Shown here in pieces: positions 42,589-43,665 of a DNA stretch of 43,665 nt. A program made the position numbers and the translations under genes. The stretch comes from an uncultured Aquimarina sp. GTDB taxonomy: Bacteria > Bacteroidota > Bacteroidia > Flavobacteriales > Flavobacteriaceae. The stretch lies in the NCBI GenBank assembly GCA_947502885.1, contig CANNBP010000026.1, positions 1 to 43,665 of the forward strand, given 5' to 3'. Under the pieces are notes generated by a model. It made no database searches. It had not been told where the DNA came from and saw nothing but the letters and a program-made list of their open reading frames with translations. How positions within the stretch are numbered: the stretch's first letter is position 1; each line of letters begins with the position of its first letter.

Positions 42589-43665
42589 ATGAAATATTTA
42601 CAATATAGCGTATTGATTCTGGCGTTTTTAGTCACCCAAGTTGGTTTGAGTCAAACCAACTTGTCAAATCAAAATTATGTACATACCACCACCCCACAGC
42701 AACCGGTAACGATAGAACAACTGGATCAAGTAGGTGGTGTCAACGAACCTGCCGAGCAAAGGCATATCGAAGAAGTCACTTATTTTGACGGACTAGGTAG
42801 ACCCATGCAAAGTGTAGGGATCAAACAATCCTCAAATAGCAAAGATATCATCACCCATATCGAGTATGATGCTTTGGGTAGACAAGCCAAACAACATTTA
42901 CCCTTTGAGCGGGATGTATTTACTGGGGTCTATCGCCCGGTAGATGTCAATGGGCAGATCAATGCCTATTACTTAAACAAATATCCAGAGGATTTTTCTG
43001 GGGTTATCGATCTGAACCAGATTAATGCTTATTCAGAAAGTGTGTATGAAGCCTCACCGCTTAACCGAGTAACACAACAAGCCGCACCAGGTGGTGCCTG
43101 GAAAGCAGGCAATGGCCATGAGATCAAATTTGAATATGGTTTTAATAATGCCAATGAAGTACGTATTTTTGAGGTTGTTTTTGCAAGTGGAGATACAGAA
43201 CAACCTAGTATTACTGGGGGGATTGCCTTTTATGAGAAAAGACAGTTGTACAAAACCATTACTTATGATGAGAATCATACCACAGGTAAGGATCATTCTA
43301 CCGAAGAGTTTAAAAATAGTGACGGTCAAGTAGTTCTTAAAAGAACCTATGACCAAAACATAGCCCATGACACCTATTATGTATATGATAAGTATGACAA
43401 TTTAACCTATGTACTGCCACCCAAAGTAGATTTGAGCAATGGATTAAGTCAGGTTGAACTTGATGAGCTGGGATACCAATATAAGTATGATCATAGAAAC
43501 CGTTTGATCGAAAAGAAGATCCCCGGTAAAGAATGGGAATACATTGTATACAACACCCTCGACCAACCTATACTAACCCAGGATGCATTACTAAAACAAG
43601 ACAACCAATGGTTGTTTACCAAGTATGATGCTTTGGGTAGAGTTGTGTATACAGGTAAAATCACG
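42589..43665 (+). CDS. DUF6443-domain RHS-repeat protein (partial, C-terminus off right edge)
   Basis: The first 359 residues are visible, from the ATG at 42589, with no stop before the edge. A signal peptide (MKYLQYSVLILAFLVTQVGLS, cut near SQ) is followed by the DUF6443 pattern: EEVTYFDGLGRPMQSVGIKQ, then HIEYDALGRQAKQHLPF. RHS/YD units follow: YYVYDKYDNLTYVLPPKV, YKYDHRNRLIEKKIPGKEW and FTKYDALGRVVYTGK. Such proteins usually continue to an RHS core and a variable C-terminal tip, which may be a toxin; that part is outside the window. It is 22 bp behind the 1482-residue RHS gene and surely in the same transcript. Confidence 0.87.
   Translation, partial: MKYLQYSVLILAFLVTQVGLSQTNLSNQNYVHTTTPQQPVTIEQLDQVGGVNEPAEQRHIEEVTYFDGLGRPMQSVGIKQSSNSKDIITHIEYDALGRQAKQHLPFERDVFTGVYRPVDVNGQINAYYLNKYPEDFSGVIDLNQINAYSESVYEASPLNRVTQQAAPGGAWKAGNGHEIKFEYGFNNANEVRIFEVVFASGDTEQPSITGGIAFYEKRQLYKTITYDENHTTGKDHSTEEFKNSDGQVVLKRTYDQNIAHDTYYVYDKYDNLTYVLPPKVDLSNGLSQVELDELGYQYKYDHRNRLIEKKIPGKEWEYIVYNTLDQPILTQDALLKQDNQWLFTKYDALGRVVYTGKIT

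Noticed and set aside
42351..43368. Minus-strand frames in the RHS region
   Set aside because: They are antisense shadows of continuous RHS frames with signal peptides and YD motifs.

Overview
The window is AT-rich chromosomal DNA from a member of the Bacteroidetes, most probably a marine Flavobacteriaceae. The genus could be Aquimarina or a relative, but that is only a guess. The evidence is a PorP/SprF protein next to a type B (gliding-type) type IX secretion cargo, a TonB receptor with a DUF5689 lipoprotein, GIN-domain and DUF4175 proteins, and many promoters of the Bacteroidetes form TAnnTTTG. No rRNA, CRISPR array, insertion sequence or prophage is visible.

Layout. 1-4.3 kb (minus): a secreted Ig-like protein with a type B sorting domain, followed 3 bp later by a PorP/SprF protein whose C-terminal half is a very long charged helical repeat running off the left edge. 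4.9-7.0 kb (minus): an OmpH/Skp-like lipoprotein, a SAM methyltransferase and a small lipoprotein. 7.5-13.2 kb (minus): DUF4175 protein, ybeY and mnmG as an apparent operon, with three near-identical parS-like 16-mers in or beside it and a weaker fourth at 14.35 kb. 13.3-18.1 kb (plus): an AlkB-like membrane di-iron hydroxylase, gltX, a 55-residue DUF4177 protein, an SPFH protein and a secreted protein of unknown role. 18.2-24.7 kb: glnS (minus), folB (plus, GTG start), tRNA-Cys (plus), then a LysE-type exporter, a GIN-domain protein and rnr (all minus). 24.7-25.66 kb: a 941-bp non-coding interval that looks like a chromosomal replication origin. 25.7-29.5 kb: rpiB and a GNAT gene (plus), a Cys-rich small protein and recJ (minus), and an AhpD/carboxymuconolactone decarboxylase-like protein (plus). 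29.7-37.3 kb: an accessory outer-membrane uptake region with a sodium:solute symporter, a DUF5689 lipoprotein and a TonB receptor (minus), plus a divergent secreted endonuclease/exonuclease/phosphatase. Small palindromic repeats sit throughout it. 37.3-38.1 kb: a non-coding interval of degenerate REP-like repeats. 38.1-43.7 kb: a two-gene RHS/YD-repeat locus, with a 1482-residue secreted protein ending in PKD-like domains and a Gly-rich tail, then a DUF6443 RHS protein cut by the right edge.

The strongest structural signal is the likely origin-proximal domain: clustered parS-like sites at 7.1-14.4 kb and an oriC-like intergenic region at about 25.2 kb, surrounded by translation and RNA-metabolism housekeeping genes. 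The two ends are accessory: a T9SS cargo/PorP pair with an expanding repeat on the left, and a TonB/nuclease cluster plus an RHS pair on the right. All functions are inferred from sequence motifs read by eye; no database search was run.
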